64,000 nucleotides of DNA. Source: an uncultured Alphaproteobacteria bacterium (GTDB lineage Bacteria > Pseudomonadota > Alphaproteobacteria > HIMB59). Position 1 is the first letter of the stretch; the number at the start of each line of letters is the position of its first letter. The notes beneath the pieces were generated by a model that was not told the origin of the DNA, ran no database searches, and saw only the letters and a program-made list of their open reading frames with translations. The stretch lies in assembly GCA_902611415.1 (NCBI GenBank), contig CACLZM010000002.1:62001-126000 (forward strand), read 5' to 3'. Shown here piece after piece: positions 22,885 to 31,846 of the stretch. Position numbers and translations under genes: made by a program.

Positions 22885-23763
22885 CTAATAGATTGTTTGT
22901 AAATCGAAGGTGATTTTGGTTTCAGGGGGGAGCTGAGAGATTCTTGAAATATCCACTTCATTTAAAATTGCAATTTTTGGATACCCGCCAGTACAAGGAA
23001 TGTCCCGCATTAATACAATGGGTTGCCCATCACTTGGCACTTGAATAGACCCAGGTAATATTCCTTCAGACAAAATATCATGAGACTGAGAACTAATGAG
23101 ACTCTCACCTTTGAGCCTGATACCCATTCGATCACTTTGATTAGTTATCGTAAAAACACCGCTAATAAAAGATTGTAGAGTATTGTCTGAGAAATATTGA
23201 AGTTGAGGACCAGGATAAACTTTGAAATTGGTTACCTTTTCTAAATCAGGTTTTGGTATAGAGATAAGATCCCAAGAGCTTACATCTTTGCTAATGTGAA
23301 ATATATCTTTATCATTTAAAGGTCGATTAATCGAACCTATTCCTGCTTTTGTGTCAGTAGAGTAGCTATTAAGACAAGGCTCTAACCCAAGTCCATGCTC
23401 AAAAGCTATGTATCCATATACTGAGTCTATTGTATTGTGAATAATCAATTCATCGCCCTCAAATAAATTAATACTTTTATAGGGCTGGCACTCAAGCTGG
23501 CTGTTGTTATTTTTCTGAATACTCATATTACAATTACCACCAACACAAATCTTAACAGATCCTTCTTTTACTTTTATTGAAGGCCCCACATAAGCAAATT
23601 CTAGAAATTGATTTTGATGATTGGGTATAATTTTTTGTAGCTCTGTAATAATTCTTTGGTCCATTGCTCCACTTGGTGAAACTCCTAAGTGCTGATATTG
23701 AAATCTTCCAAAGTCTTGAATCGTTGAATGAGTCCCTGCACGAGTGATTATGATTGAGTTCAT
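22885..23763 (-). CDS. pxpC: 5-oxoprolinase subunit C
   Basis: 292 residues of the biotin-dependent carboxyltransferase-like (KipA/PxpC) family. The N-terminus has the hallmark GTHSTIQDFGRFQYQHLG followed by SPSGAMDQR; later motifs include NQSDRMGIRLKG and GSIQVPSDGQPIVLMRD. With PxpA and PxpB it forms the ATP-dependent 5-oxoprolinase that opens 5-oxoproline to glutamate. The start overlaps the end of pxpB by four bases. Confidence 0.92.
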   Translation of the reverse strand: MNSIIITRAGTHSTIQDFGRFQYQHLGVSPSGAMDQRIITELQKIIPNHQNQFLEFAYVGPSIKVKEGSVKICVGGNCNMSIQKNNNSQLECQPYKSINLFEGDELIIHNTIDSVYGYIAFEHGLGLEPCLNSYSTDTKAGIGSINRPLNDKDIFHISKDVSSWDLISIPKPDLEKVTNFKVYPGPQLQYFSDNTLQSFISGVFTITNQSDRMGIRLKGESLISSQSHDILSEGILPGSIQVPSDGQPIVLMRDIPCTGGYPKIAILNEVDISRISQLPPETKITFDLQTIY

Positions 23764-24479
23764 GACGAGTATTCCTTGATCAATTCATTTAATGAAAAAT
23801 TATATTTTCTTATTTTTTCAAACTCTGAAAGTGATACGGAGTAAAATTTTACTTCATCACCCGGAAGAAAAAGGGAAGGGTAAGAACTTTGTAAATCAAA
23901 AATATCAAATGGTATTTGTCCAATTATATTCCAACCTCCAGGTGAAACTTTTGGATATATACAGGTATGGTTTTTTGCTATGCCAATGGATCTAGCAGGA
24001 ATTTTTACCCTTGGAGTAGCTAACCGCGGTGTGATTAATTGGGAGGGAACATCCCCTAAATATGGAAACCCCGGCATGAAGCCTATATAATATGTATAGT
24101 AACGAATTGATGAGTGAAGATTGATAACCTCTTCTTTTGTAATCTTGTGAAGTTTTTGGATGATCTTTATATCTAAAGCAAAATCTTCATTATAGCATGC
24201 CGGTATTTCCCATGTTTTAGTGACTTTTTTGTTAGTTTGAGGGTTTGTATCTTTCATTTTCATACTAATTTTGTCTTTGTTTTGATCTCTAATTTTAGAG
24301 TTTTCAAAAATTACAACTATTTTATTGAATGAGGGAATAATGTTTAGTGATTGAAGATTAAGGTTTGAAATATTTAAAAATGCCTCATTTACCTCCTGTG
24401 ATATAGATTTTGAGGTTTCATTTCCAAAATCTAAGACTAAACCCCGATCCCCATAAGAATTTATTCCTTTGAAATACAC
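23760..24479 (-). CDS. pxpB: 5-oxoprolinase subunit B
   Basis: 239 residues of the KipI/PxpB family. The signature GFMPGFPYLGDVP is followed by TPRLATPRVKIPARSIGIA and SPGGWNIIGQ, the conserved cyclophilin-like core. It pairs with PxpC. The N-terminal domain begins GINSYGDRGLVLDFG. It diverges from pxpA across a 20-base gap, so both transcription units probably share control sequences there. Confidence 0.92.
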   Translation of the reverse strand: MYFKGINSYGDRGLVLDFGNETSKSISQEVNEAFLNISNLNLQSLNIIPSFNKIVVIFENSKIRDQNKDKISMKMKDTNPQTNKKVTKTWEIPACYNEDFALDIKIIQKLHKITKEEVINLHSSIRYYTYYIGFMPGFPYLGDVPSQLITPRLATPRVKIPARSIGIAKNHTCIYPKVSPGGWNIIGQIPFDIFDLQSSYPSLFLPGDEVKFYSVSLSEFEKIRKYNFSLNELIKEYSS

Positions 24480-24499
24480 GCTAATATCATAATGTAACT

Positions 24500-25276
24500 T
24501 TGGTGCATTTGAATAAAATTAATTTAAATTCTGATATCGCAGAAAAAGATCTCAGTTTTTTCGAGACTGTTGATTCGCAGTTAATAAATAAAATTAGCTC
24601 TGCTAATCTTTCTTGTTTATATCATGGGGGGTCAGAAGACGTTGTTTTTAAAGCACTAAATTACTGTAAAACAAAACGTGTTTCAGTTGGTGCGCATATT
24701 TCTTTTTTAGATAGAGATAATTTTGGGCGCACAAAAATTAATTGGAACAAAAAATTAATCCAAGAAATTGTCAAAGACCAGTTAATGTTTATGCATAATC
24801 TTGCCTCTAATATTAATTTTCCATTAACACATGTTAAGCTTCATGGAGCTTTGAGTAATATGGCATGCATTGACCAAGACCTTTCTAGTGAAATAGTAGA
24901 TGTTTTAAAAAAAAATTACCCATCAATGATATTACTTGCACCTGCTTTAAGTGAACTTGCTAAAATCGGTATGAATTGCAACATACCCACCGCCCTTGAG
25001 ATTTTTGCAGATCGCACTTATGAAGATGATGCTACTTTAACACCTCGTTCCATTAATGACTCTTTGATAACAGATCCTAGAAGCGCCAAGGAGCATGTAA
25101 AAGCCATGCTTATACAAGAAGGGATTATTTCACGTTATGGGAATACTCTCAAAACAAACATTCATTCAGTGTGCGTTCACAGTGATACGCCAAATAGTGT
25201 TGAAATTTCTGAACAAATTTGCATACTCCTTCATGAAATGAAGATAAAAAAAGCAGCTCTTCCAGAATTTTTCTAA
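24500..25276 (+). CDS. pxpA: 5-oxoprolinase subunit A (LamB/YcsF family)
   Basis: 258 residues from TTG (24500) or GTG (24503). YcsF motifs are present: LNSDIAEKD, GAHISFLDRDNFGR, HVKLHGALSN, EIFADRTYEDDATLTPRS, and VCVHSDTP. The usual ACGFHAGD-like motif is degenerate here (LSCLYHGGSED), keeping the His but not the Asp at the expected place. It should still form the hydrolytic subunit of 5-oxoprolinase with PxpBC. The next gene encodes a gamma-glutamylcyclotransferase-like protein that could make the substrate. Confidence 0.88.
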   Translation: MVHLNKINLNSDIAEKDLSFFETVDSQLINKISSANLSCLYHGGSEDVVFKALNYCKTKRVSVGAHISFLDRDNFGRTKINWNKKLIQEIVKDQLMFMHNLASNINFPLTHVKLHGALSNMACIDQDLSSEIVDVLKKNYPSMILLAPALSELAKIGMNCNIPTALEIFADRTYEDDATLTPRSINDSLITDPRSAKEHVKAMLIQEGIISRYGNTLKTNIHSVCVHSDTPNSVEISEQICILLHEMKIKKAALPEFF

Positions 25277-25283
25277 GACTAAA

Positions 25284-25781
25284 ATGAATAATTATTTTTT
25301 TTACGGCACTCTTCGCTCTATTGCAATATTAGAGAAGGTTATAGGAGGAAAAACTGATCACTTAAAAATAACTAAAGCTTTTGTACCAAAAAGTGAATTG
25401 CGTTTAGTCATTAATGAAAACTTCCCTGTAATAATCTTCGGTGAAAATTATTCTGGCGTTGAAGGTATAGTGGTTAAAGGATTAACCGAAGAAGATATAG
25501 CACGTATACGTTTTTTCGAGGATGTAGAGTTTTCTCCTAAAACAATGATTATAGACATAGGGGGAATTCATGAAGAGGTCAATTATTTTTCACAAAAAGG
25601 AGTTGAGCCCTCTTTAGACCCTTGGTTCTATGATGAGTGGAAAGAAAAAGAGGAAGCTTTATCTTTAGTGACAACTGATTTTTGGATGCAACTTTACGGA
25701 AAATATACAGCTGAAGAGGCAGATCAATATTGGAATGACGTAAAAAAGCAGGCATATCATCATTACCTCTCACAACAATGA
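25284..25781 (+). CDS. Gamma-glutamylcyclotransferase-like (AIG2/GGCT fold) protein
   Basis: 165 residues. The N-terminal NYFFYGTLRSIAILEKVIGG is the YGTLR substrate-loop motif of the family, and GVEGIVVKGLTEEDIARIRFFED gives the conserved E-G segment and the following helix. Such enzymes release 5-oxoproline from gamma-glutamyl compounds; related members act in other ways, for example as amine cyclotransferases. Its place seven bases after pxpA supports a role in 5-oxoproline metabolism. The stop overlaps the start of the phosphatase gene. Confidence 0.75.
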   Translation: MNNYFFYGTLRSIAILEKVIGGKTDHLKITKAFVPKSELRLVINENFPVIIFGENYSGVEGIVVKGLTEEDIARIRFFEDVEFSPKTMIIDIGGIHEEVNYFSQKGVEPSLDPWFYDEWKEKEEALSLVTTDFWMQLYGKYTAEEADQYWNDVKKQAYHHYLSQQ

Positions 25782-26335
25782 AAATTGTTAATTTCTTTTT
25801 CTTAATTTCTCTTTTTTTTACATTTAATTCTTTATCTGATGAAACAACAAGTTGGGAATTATTAAAAGAGGGTGGTAAAGTAGTTTTTATTCGTCACGCA
25901 TATGCTCCTGGAGGCGGTGATCCCAATAATTTTGAATTATACGATTGTTCAACACAAAGAAATTTAAATGAACAAGGAATTAATCAATCTAAACGAATGG
26001 GTATATTATTTTCTAAATATTCTATTCCAATAGACTCTGTTTATTCCAGCGAATGGTGTCGCTGCAAAGAAACCGCTCGTCTGGCATTTGGAAATTTTGA
26101 GAGTTTAAGTGCCTTAAATTCAACATTTTCAGCTGATTATCAAAAAAACCATTCAAAACAAATGTATGAATTAAATCAATTCATTAAAAATTGGGACGAC
26201 AGTCAAGGTAATTTAATTTTTGTAACCCATTATGTAATTGTTGGTGGTTTTCTTGATTATTATCCAAGTTCAGGAGAAATGGTGATAACAGATAAATCTC
26301 TATCAGTTCTTGGCACTATTAAAATAAATTTTTAA
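25778..26335 (+). CDS. Exported histidine phosphatase family protein
   Basis: 185 residues. A signal peptide (FFFLISLFFTFNSLSDE) precedes the histidine phosphatase core: VVFIRHAYAPGG contains the RHA catalytic motif, SSEWCRCKETARLAFG the second Arg, and FVTHYVIVGG the second catalytic His. The family includes phosphoglycerate mutases, phytases and SixA-type phosphatases; a periplasmic phosphatase is expected here. It is translationally coupled to the preceding gene and converges with the HupE-like gene, overlapping it by four bases. Confidence 0.85.
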   Translation: MKIVNFFFLISLFFTFNSLSDETTSWELLKEGGKVVFIRHAYAPGGGDPNNFELYDCSTQRNLNEQGINQSKRMGILFSKYSIPIDSVYSSEWCRCKETARLAFGNFESLSALNSTFSADYQKNHSKQMYELNQFIKNWDDSQGNLIFVTHYVIVGGFLDYYPSSGEMVITDKSLSVLGTIKINF

Positions 26336-27435
26336 AAGAATACTCTTTCAATAAACCAATATAAACCAATCATTGAAATTATAATCGAAATAGGAATTTG
26401 CAAAAATGCTCTATACCAACTTTGACGTGAAGGTATTATAAAGATAATTGATGCTAAGATAATAATTGCTATCTGTGCTATTTCTACACCAATGTTAAAT
26501 GAGATTAAACTTAAAACAAGTTGACTAGTATTTAACCCAATATCTCCCAGCACAAACGCAAAACCTAAACCATGAATTAATCCAAAAATAAAAATTATTA
26601 AATACCGAAGTAAAGTTGAACGTCTTTGAAATATATTCTCAATTGCAACATAGCTTATAGATAATGCTATTAACGGTTCAACAATAGTAGCAGGTATAAA
26701 AATTAAATTAAAACTAGCTAGAATAAGTGTGATCGAATGCGCAACTGTAAACATTGTGACTTGAAGTAATAAAGGTTTAAATTTGATGGCGTAAAAAAAG
26801 ATACCTATTATGAATAAGATATGGTCAAGTCCCTTAGGAACAATATGCTCTATCCCTAAAACTAAATATTCAATTGTTGTACTTAAAGCTGAAGACCGTG
26901 TCTGTTGGGATATGAGTGATGATCTTTCAGCAGGTTGTAAATAAGTTGTAAATAAAACAGACTCTTTTGATAAATCCTCAAAATGTCTAATTACCACGGG
27001 ACCCAATTCTTTCTCAAATTGAATGGTAAAAGACTCATCTTTTATTTCAAAACCTATGTTTAAAGTTGTATCTCTGGGAAATTCATCGTTTATTTCTTGA
27101 AAAGTATCTACATTTCTTAAAGAAAGCGGAATAGTTTCATCTCCGATATTGATTTTAATCTTATCTGTAAATTTGTTTTCATTTTCTATGACCATTTTCT
27201 CTACTTCTTCAGTGGAAAGTGCCCGTAACGCATCATATTTTTGAGATTGAGGTGAGTCGTTGGTATCCTGATATAAAGAGGCATCAATTTCAGAAAGAAC
27301 AGTTTCTGCATTTAATTTAAATTCGATTGATGCATTTCCTTCAATAATGGTAATATCCATCACCGCGGGTTTAATTTCGTGTGAATGCAGAGGAGAGCTC
27401 AATATTAAAATTAGAAAAAATAAGTACTTAATCAT
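26332..27435 (-). CDS. HupE/UreJ-family membrane protein
   Basis: The ATG at 27435 (MIKYLFFLILILSSPLHSHE) makes a clean signal peptide and avoids the overlap given by the track start at 27459. About 367 residues: an extracytoplasmic N-terminal half, then six or seven membrane helices with the HupE-like motifs GLDHILFIIGIFFYA, AHSITLILA, and FGLIHGLGFAFVLGD. HupE/UreJ proteins are associated with nickel or cobalt uptake. The divergent neighbour encodes a DUF4198-like protein, a frequent partner of such transporters. Confidence 0.85.
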   Translation of the reverse strand: MIKYLFFLILILSSPLHSHEIKPAVMDITIIEGNASIEFKLNAETVLSEIDASLYQDTNDSPQSQKYDALRALSTEEVEKMVIENENKFTDKIKINIGDETIPLSLRNVDTFQEINDEFPRDTTLNIGFEIKDESFTIQFEKELGPVVIRHFEDLSKESVLFTTYLQPAERSSLISQQTRSSALSTTIEYLVLGIEHIVPKGLDHILFIIGIFFYAIKFKPLLLQVTMFTVAHSITLILASFNLIFIPATIVEPLIALSISYVAIENIFQRRSTLLRYLIIFIFGLIHGLGFAFVLGDIGLNTSQLVLSLISFNIGVEIAQIAIIILASIIFIIPSRQSWYRAFLQIPISIIISMIGLYWFIERVFF

Positions 27436-27441
27436 TCGGTC

Positions 27442-28275
27442 ATGTTTACCAAAATTCATCTAAAAATTCTTTATATTTTTTTGCTCCTTATTGCTTATTC
27501 TATTAGAGCAAACGCTCATGAATTTTGGATCGAGCCTACGCAATATCAACTTAATGATGACTTAATAAATGCTCACTTGAGGGTAGGACAAGAATTTCAA
27601 GGTATGGTTTTAATGTATAATCCACAAGATTTTAAAACATTTAAAATATTATCTGGCTCCAAAAATAAAAAAGAAAAAATAAAGGGCATACTAGGTGATG
27701 TGCCTGCAATTAATATAACGACTAATTTAGACAATTTATTAATTATTTATCATGAAACTAAAGATAAATATGTTGATTATAAAAAGTTTCAAAAATTCGA
27801 GGATTTTGTTAATGAAAAAGGTTACCAGCAACTAATCAATACTCATTTTGAGAAAGGATTTCCCGAAAGTAATTTTATTGAGAGTTATCGTCGTTATGCA
27901 AAATCTCTTATTACACTAAATGGCAGTGAGGGGAAGGATAAAAAAACAGGACTTCTATTTGAATTTGTTTTAGACCAAAATCCTTACAAAGAATTGAATT
28001 CAAAGCAAATGAGTGGAACTTTATATTACAAAAAAAAACCACTAAAAAAAAATCTTGTTACAATTTTTTCGAAATATAAAAATACAAAATTATCAATTGT
28101 AAATACCATAACGGATGACAAAGGAAAATTCACTTTTGATATTGAACCAGGAAGGGAATATCTTTTAGACTCAGTTGTGATTTATCCATTAAAAGCAGAC
28201 CCAGAAAAAAATGAGCCAATCTGGCATAGTGATTGGGCATCAACAACTTTCTTAATATCTGAAAATAATCTTTAA
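27442..28275 (+). CDS. DUF4198-like exported protein, probable metal-uptake accessory
   Basis: 277 residues with a signal peptide ending in ANAHEFWIEP. A His at the mature N-terminus in HEFW is characteristic of DUF4198/NikM-like proteins that bind nickel or cobalt. The C-terminal part is a beta-sandwich-like carboxypeptidase-regulatory fold (TITDDKGKFTFDIEPGREY). It diverges from the HupE-like gene by six bases, suggesting that the two are used together. The transported metal is not shown by the sequence. Confidence 0.7.
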   Translation: MFTKIHLKILYIFLLLIAYSIRANAHEFWIEPTQYQLNDDLINAHLRVGQEFQGMVLMYNPQDFKTFKILSGSKNKKEKIKGILGDVPAINITTNLDNLLIIYHETKDKYVDYKKFQKFEDFVNEKGYQQLINTHFEKGFPESNFIESYRRYAKSLITLNGSEGKDKKTGLLFEFVLDQNPYKELNSKQMSGTLYYKKKPLKKNLVTIFSKYKNTKLSIVNTITDDKGKFTFDIEPGREYLLDSVVIYPLKADPEKNEPIWHSDWASTTFLISENNL

Positions 28276-28305
28276 TTATTATTAATTAGTATAAAATAGA
28301 TAATT

Positions 28306-28641
28306 ATGATTTTTGCTTTAAAAGTTTTATTAGCTGCTCTTGTGATTGCATTTGCAAGTTGGCTTTCCGGTAAAAAACCTGAGCTATCTGGATTTATTAT
28401 TGCTCTTCCAATAGCAAGTATAATAGCCATAGCCTTCTCTTTCTTAGAGCATAAAAATACTGAAAATACTGTAATATTTGCAAAAAGCATTCTTATTGGA
28501 GTGCCTGTCTCATACTTATTTTTCTTACCTTTTTTCTTTGCAAAAAATCTAAATATGAATTTTTGGTTAATTTATTTGATTGGATTGACTTTACTCGTAA
28601 TAGGATATTTTGTTCATAAATATATTATGAGTTTAATTTGA
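28306..28641 (+). CDS. DUF3147-like small membrane protein
   Basis: 111 residues with four membrane helices: FALKVLLAALVIAFASWLSG, GFIIALPIASIIAIAF, ILIGVPVSYLFFLPFFFA and FWLIYLIGLTLLVIGYFV. The size and helix plan match small membrane proteins of the DUF3147 type. The function is unknown. The gene ends directly before the GST start, so the two are probably expressed together. Confidence 0.6.
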   Translation: MIFALKVLLAALVIAFASWLSGKKPELSGFIIALPIASIIAIAFSFLEHKNTENTVIFAKSILIGVPVSYLFFLPFFFAKNLNMNFWLIYLIGLTLLVIGYFVHKYIMSLI

Positions 28642-29256
28642 ATGTTTGAGTTATTTGCAGACTCAACTCCAAATGCAAGAAAAGTTTCAATAATGTTAGA
28701 GGAGATTAATGAGAGTTATGATTTGACTTTAATTAATTTAAATAAGGGCGAACAATTCAACGAGGAGTTTATAAAAATTTCTCCATTTTCAAAAATTCCT
28801 GTTTTAAGACACAATAATAAGACCATATTTGAGTCTGGTGCTATCTTAATTTACTTGGCAAATTTATCAGGAGAATTTTATGGCTCAAATCAAAGTTTAA
28901 CAACCCAGTGGTTGATGGCTCAAATGGGTTATATAGGCCCCATGTTAGGTCAGCATCATCAATTTCATCATTATAATCCCGGTAAAAGTGATTTTGGTGA
29001 AGATAGATATTTTAAAATTGCAGAAACGATATACAAAAATTTAGATGATCATTTATCTATAAATGAATATTTAGCAAATGAATATTCAATTGCAGATATT
29101 GCAACATTTCCTTGGATCGCCAGACATCCAATTCATGATATAGGTCTGAATAAATATATCAATTTATTACGTTGGTATAATCAAATATCACTTAGACCTG
29201 CTGTCTTAAAGGGATATGATCTATTTAAAGATGGCTCAATACCACCACCCGCATAA
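28642..29256 (+). CDS. Glutathione S-transferase family protein
   Basis: 204 residues. The thioredoxin-like N-terminal domain reads ELFADSTPNARKVSIMLEE with Ser as the candidate catalytic residue, then ISPFSKIPVLRH and FESGAILIYLA, the glutathione-binding loop. The helical C-terminal domain contains YSIADIATFPWIARH, the usual N-capping motif. It resembles the YfcG/YghU-like bacterial GSTs. The substrate is unknown. It starts immediately after the preceding stop. Confidence 0.9.
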   Translation: MFELFADSTPNARKVSIMLEEINESYDLTLINLNKGEQFNEEFIKISPFSKIPVLRHNNKTIFESGAILIYLANLSGEFYGSNQSLTTQWLMAQMGYIGPMLGQHHQFHHYNPGKSDFGEDRYFKIAETIYKNLDDHLSINEYLANEYSIADIATFPWIARHPIHDIGLNKYINLLRWYNQISLRPAVLKGYDLFKDGSIPPPA

Positions 29257-29261
29257 TCAAA

Positions 29262-29600
29262 ATGAAAGTATACTTTAATGGTTCATGTAATATTTGTAAT
29301 GCAGAGATAAGTCACTATAAAAAGAAAACCTGTAATATAAACTATGTTGATATTTCAAAAAATAAAGATGAGCATATAAATCATCTTTCCAAAAAAGATT
29401 TATTTAGAAGAATGCATGTATATCATGATGGAAAAATTTTTTCTGGATCAGAGTCCTTTCTAGTTTTATGGGATACTATTCCAAGATGGAGATACCTGTC
29501 TTTATTGTTGAAGCTACCATTATTTAGACAACTATGGAAAATCGGATACGAAGGATTAGCTTTACTACTTTATTTGAAAAACAAAAAGAAGATTAAGTAG
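29262..29600 (+). CDS. DCC-family (DUF393) thiol-disulfide protein
   Basis: 112 residues. The start KVYFNGSCNICNAEISHYKK carries the CxxC motif of the DCC family (usually YDGxCxxC). FSGSESFLVLWDTIPRW and a hydrophobic C-terminal segment also match. The family is thought to have a thioredoxin-like fold with redox activity. It follows the GST gene by five bases, consistent with a thiol-related pair. Confidence 0.82.
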   Translation: MKVYFNGSCNICNAEISHYKKKTCNINYVDISKNKDEHINHLSKKDLFRRMHVYHDGKIFSGSESFLVLWDTIPRWRYLSLLLKLPLFRQLWKIGYEGLALLLYLKNKKKIK

Positions 29601-29634
29601 AACCATTCTTGAAGAAAACCACAAGAATGGTTCT
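29599..29634 (+). terminator. Hairpin after the DCC-family gene
   Basis: AGAACCATTCTTG (29599-29611) and CAAGAATGGTTCT (29622-29634) form a perfect 13-base stem with a ten-base loop, starting at the stop codon. No T run follows, so this is either a factor-assisted terminator or an mRNA-stabilising hairpin. Confidence 0.5.
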
Positions 29635-29746
29635 GGAGGATTAAGGTTAGTTTATAATTCTTACTTTTCTGAGAAAATTTAGATCAATCAATATATCTTT
29701 ATAAATGCGGATATTATTGTTATTTGGCACTATATAAGGAAAGAAT

Positions 29747-30994
29747 CTAATTTTTTAAACGATTTAATTTTATCACTTCACCGATAAAATATAATGATCC
29801 TCCAAAATAAATTGAGGTCTGATTTGATGAGAGTTTATTAATAATTTCAAATGAGTCTGATAAGGAATTTGCAAAATAAAGCTTCAGGTATTTGGGTAAT
29901 AGATCTTTAGTAATCGAGTTTTCCTCGTTCATTTTAACAACAATTATTTTATTAAAATGATTTGATAAGCTAGAGAGCATTTGAGTATATTTTTTATTAT
30001 TTAAAAAAGAGCATATAAGTATTTTTCTATTTTTTGTTAATGATTTAAGTAATGCTTTCATTCCATCGATATTGTGAAACCCATCTAAATAAATATTTTT
30101 ATATTTCTTTATTTTTTTATTTAGAAGTCCACTCTTAATTTGTTGTAATCTCCCAGGCCACTCACAATTCATCAACGCTTTTTCTGTTTTTTCTATTACA
30201 AATTTTTCTTTCAATATATTCCTAGCTAAGTGTATTGCTAATCCAGCATTAATTAATTGATGTGATCCTAATAAACTTAATTTTGATAAATTAACTCTTA
30301 TATCATTAGATAAATAAATATTAGATTTAATTTTCCAATGAGTATTAAATAGATTTGCATTTAATTTTCTTTTTTTTAATTGTGACTTAATAAATTTCAT
30401 AACATTTGTTTTCTGTTGATTAATAAAAATTGTACTTTTTGAGTTCAATATTCCTAATTTTTCAAAAGCAATTTGATCCAATGAATTTCCTAAATAATCT
30501 TGATGATCTAAAGAAATTGGAGTAATAGCTGCATACTTTGATTTTTTTAAAATATTTGTAGCATCAAATCTTCCTCCAAGTCCAACTTCTAATATTAGAT
30601 AGTCAGCTTTATGATCTTGAAAAGCTTTAAACGCCGCCGCAGTAGTAATTTCAAAAAATGTTATCAAATTTCCTTCATTTTTATCTTCGCAAAACTTCAA
30701 ATATTCTAATAATTTTTGTTTTGAAATTTCTTTAGATCTTAATTGAATTCTTTCATTAAATTTTACTAGGTGAGGTGTGGAGTATACGTGTGTTGAATAA
30801 TCATGATGATTGAGAATTGATTTTAAAATAGCTGCTGTTGAGCCTTTTCCATTAGTACCAGCTATATGAATGACTTTGGGCAGTAAATTTTCATCAAAAT
30901 TGATTTTCTTTAAAAGTTTTTTAATTCTCCATAAAGATAAGTCTGAAAATTTTGGATGTAGATTTAGTAGTCTTTGAAAAATGGGATCTTTCAA
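29747..30994 (-). CDS. folC: Folylpolyglutamate synthase / dihydrofolate synthase
   Basis: 415 residues, the usual length for FolC. The ATP loop HIAGTNGKGSTAAIL is near the N-terminus, followed by EVGLGGRFDATN and ITPISLDHQDYLG, and DGFHNIDGM in the C-terminal domain. It adds glutamate to folates and may also join dihydropteroate and glutamate. It is the last gene of trpF-trpB-trpA-accD-folC, an order common in alphaproteobacteria, four bases after accD. Confidence 0.93.
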   Translation of the reverse strand: MKDPIFQRLLNLHPKFSDLSLWRIKKLLKKINFDENLLPKVIHIAGTNGKGSTAAILKSILNHHDYSTHVYSTPHLVKFNERIQLRSKEISKQKLLEYLKFCEDKNEGNLITFFEITTAAAFKAFQDHKADYLILEVGLGGRFDATNILKKSKYAAITPISLDHQDYLGNSLDQIAFEKLGILNSKSTIFINQQKTNVMKFIKSQLKKRKLNANLFNTHWKIKSNIYLSNDIRVNLSKLSLLGSHQLINAGLAIHLARNILKEKFVIEKTEKALMNCEWPGRLQQIKSGLLNKKIKKYKNIYLDGFHNIDGMKALLKSLTKNRKILICSFLNNKKYTQMLSSLSNHFNKIIVVKMNEENSITKDLLPKYLKLYFANSLSDSFEIINKLSSNQTSIYFGGSLYFIGEVIKLNRLKN

Positions 30995-30998
30995 GAAT

Positions 30999-31844
30999 TT
31001 ATTTTTTTACGAATGATAAAACTTTTGAAAGTGTTTGACTTAATTCTTTTCGATGGACAACCATATCAACCATTCCGTGTTCAAGAAGGTATTCGGCAGT
31101 CTGAAAATCCTCAGGTAATTGTTCCTTGATTGTCTCTTCGATAACTCTTTTTCCAGCAAAACCAATCATACTTCCTTTTTCAGCAATGATAATATCTCCA
31201 AGCATTGCAAACGAAGCACTGACACCTCCAGTGGTAGGGTGAGTTAGAACACTCACGTAAGGAATTTTATATTGATCTAGCATATTTACAGCTGCAACTG
31301 TTTTAGGTAGTTGCATTAAACTTACAATACCTTCTTGCATCCTTGCACCTCCTGAGGAAGCAACAGATATAAATGGACAATTCAAATCAACAGCGTTTTG
31401 ACAGCCAATTTTAAATGCTTCACCAACAAATTGACCCATTGAACCACCCATAAAATTAAAATCTAAAATAAAAACTACAACTTTTGTGCTTCCAATTTCA
31501 CCTTTAGCTAGAATGGCGGCATCTTTTTGATCAGTTTTCTTTTGTGCAGCTTTCATCCTGTCCGTGTATTTTTTAAGATCTTTAAATTTTAGAGGATCAT
31601 TATTTTCAAAAGGTACCTCGATAATTTCATAATTTTCGTTATCAAATAAATTTTTTAATCTACTATTTACATCCATCCCCATATGAAAGTCACAATATGA
31701 ACAAACATTTAGATTTTCTTTTAAATCACTTACATACAAGGTTCTCTCTCCACATCCACACTTGGTCCATAAATCAGACGGAGGTTCTTTTCGATTAACA
31801 AGGGAGCTTAATTTTGGTTTTACATAATCTGTGAGCCAATTCAT
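30999..31844 (-). CDS. accD: Acetyl-CoA carboxylase carboxyltransferase subunit beta
   Basis: 281 residues. An N-terminal zinc ribbon (TKCGCGERTLYV, then NVCSYCDFHM) precedes the crotonase-like carboxyltransferase core with SSGGARMQEGIVSLMQ, THPTTGGVSASFAMLGD, and IGFAGKRVIEET. The first Cys pair is C-x-C rather than the usual C-x2-C, while the distance to the second pair is kept. It transfers carboxyl from biotin to acetyl-CoA together with AccA, which is not in this window. Confidence 0.95.
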   Translation of the reverse strand: MNWLTDYVKPKLSSLVNRKEPPSDLWTKCGCGERTLYVSDLKENLNVCSYCDFHMGMDVNSRLKNLFDNENYEIIEVPFENNDPLKFKDLKKYTDRMKAAQKKTDQKDAAILAKGEIGSTKVVVFILDFNFMGGSMGQFVGEAFKIGCQNAVDLNCPFISVASSGGARMQEGIVSLMQLPKTVAAVNMLDQYKIPYVSVLTHPTTGGVSASFAMLGDIIIAEKGSMIGFAGKRVIEETIKEQLPEDFQTAEYLLEHGMVDMVVHRKELSQTLSKVLSFVKK

Positions 31845-31846
31845 TT

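Noticed and set aside
23792-23995. Plus-strand ORF inside pxpB
   Set aside because: Antisense shadow; pxpB motifs are clear in this stretch.
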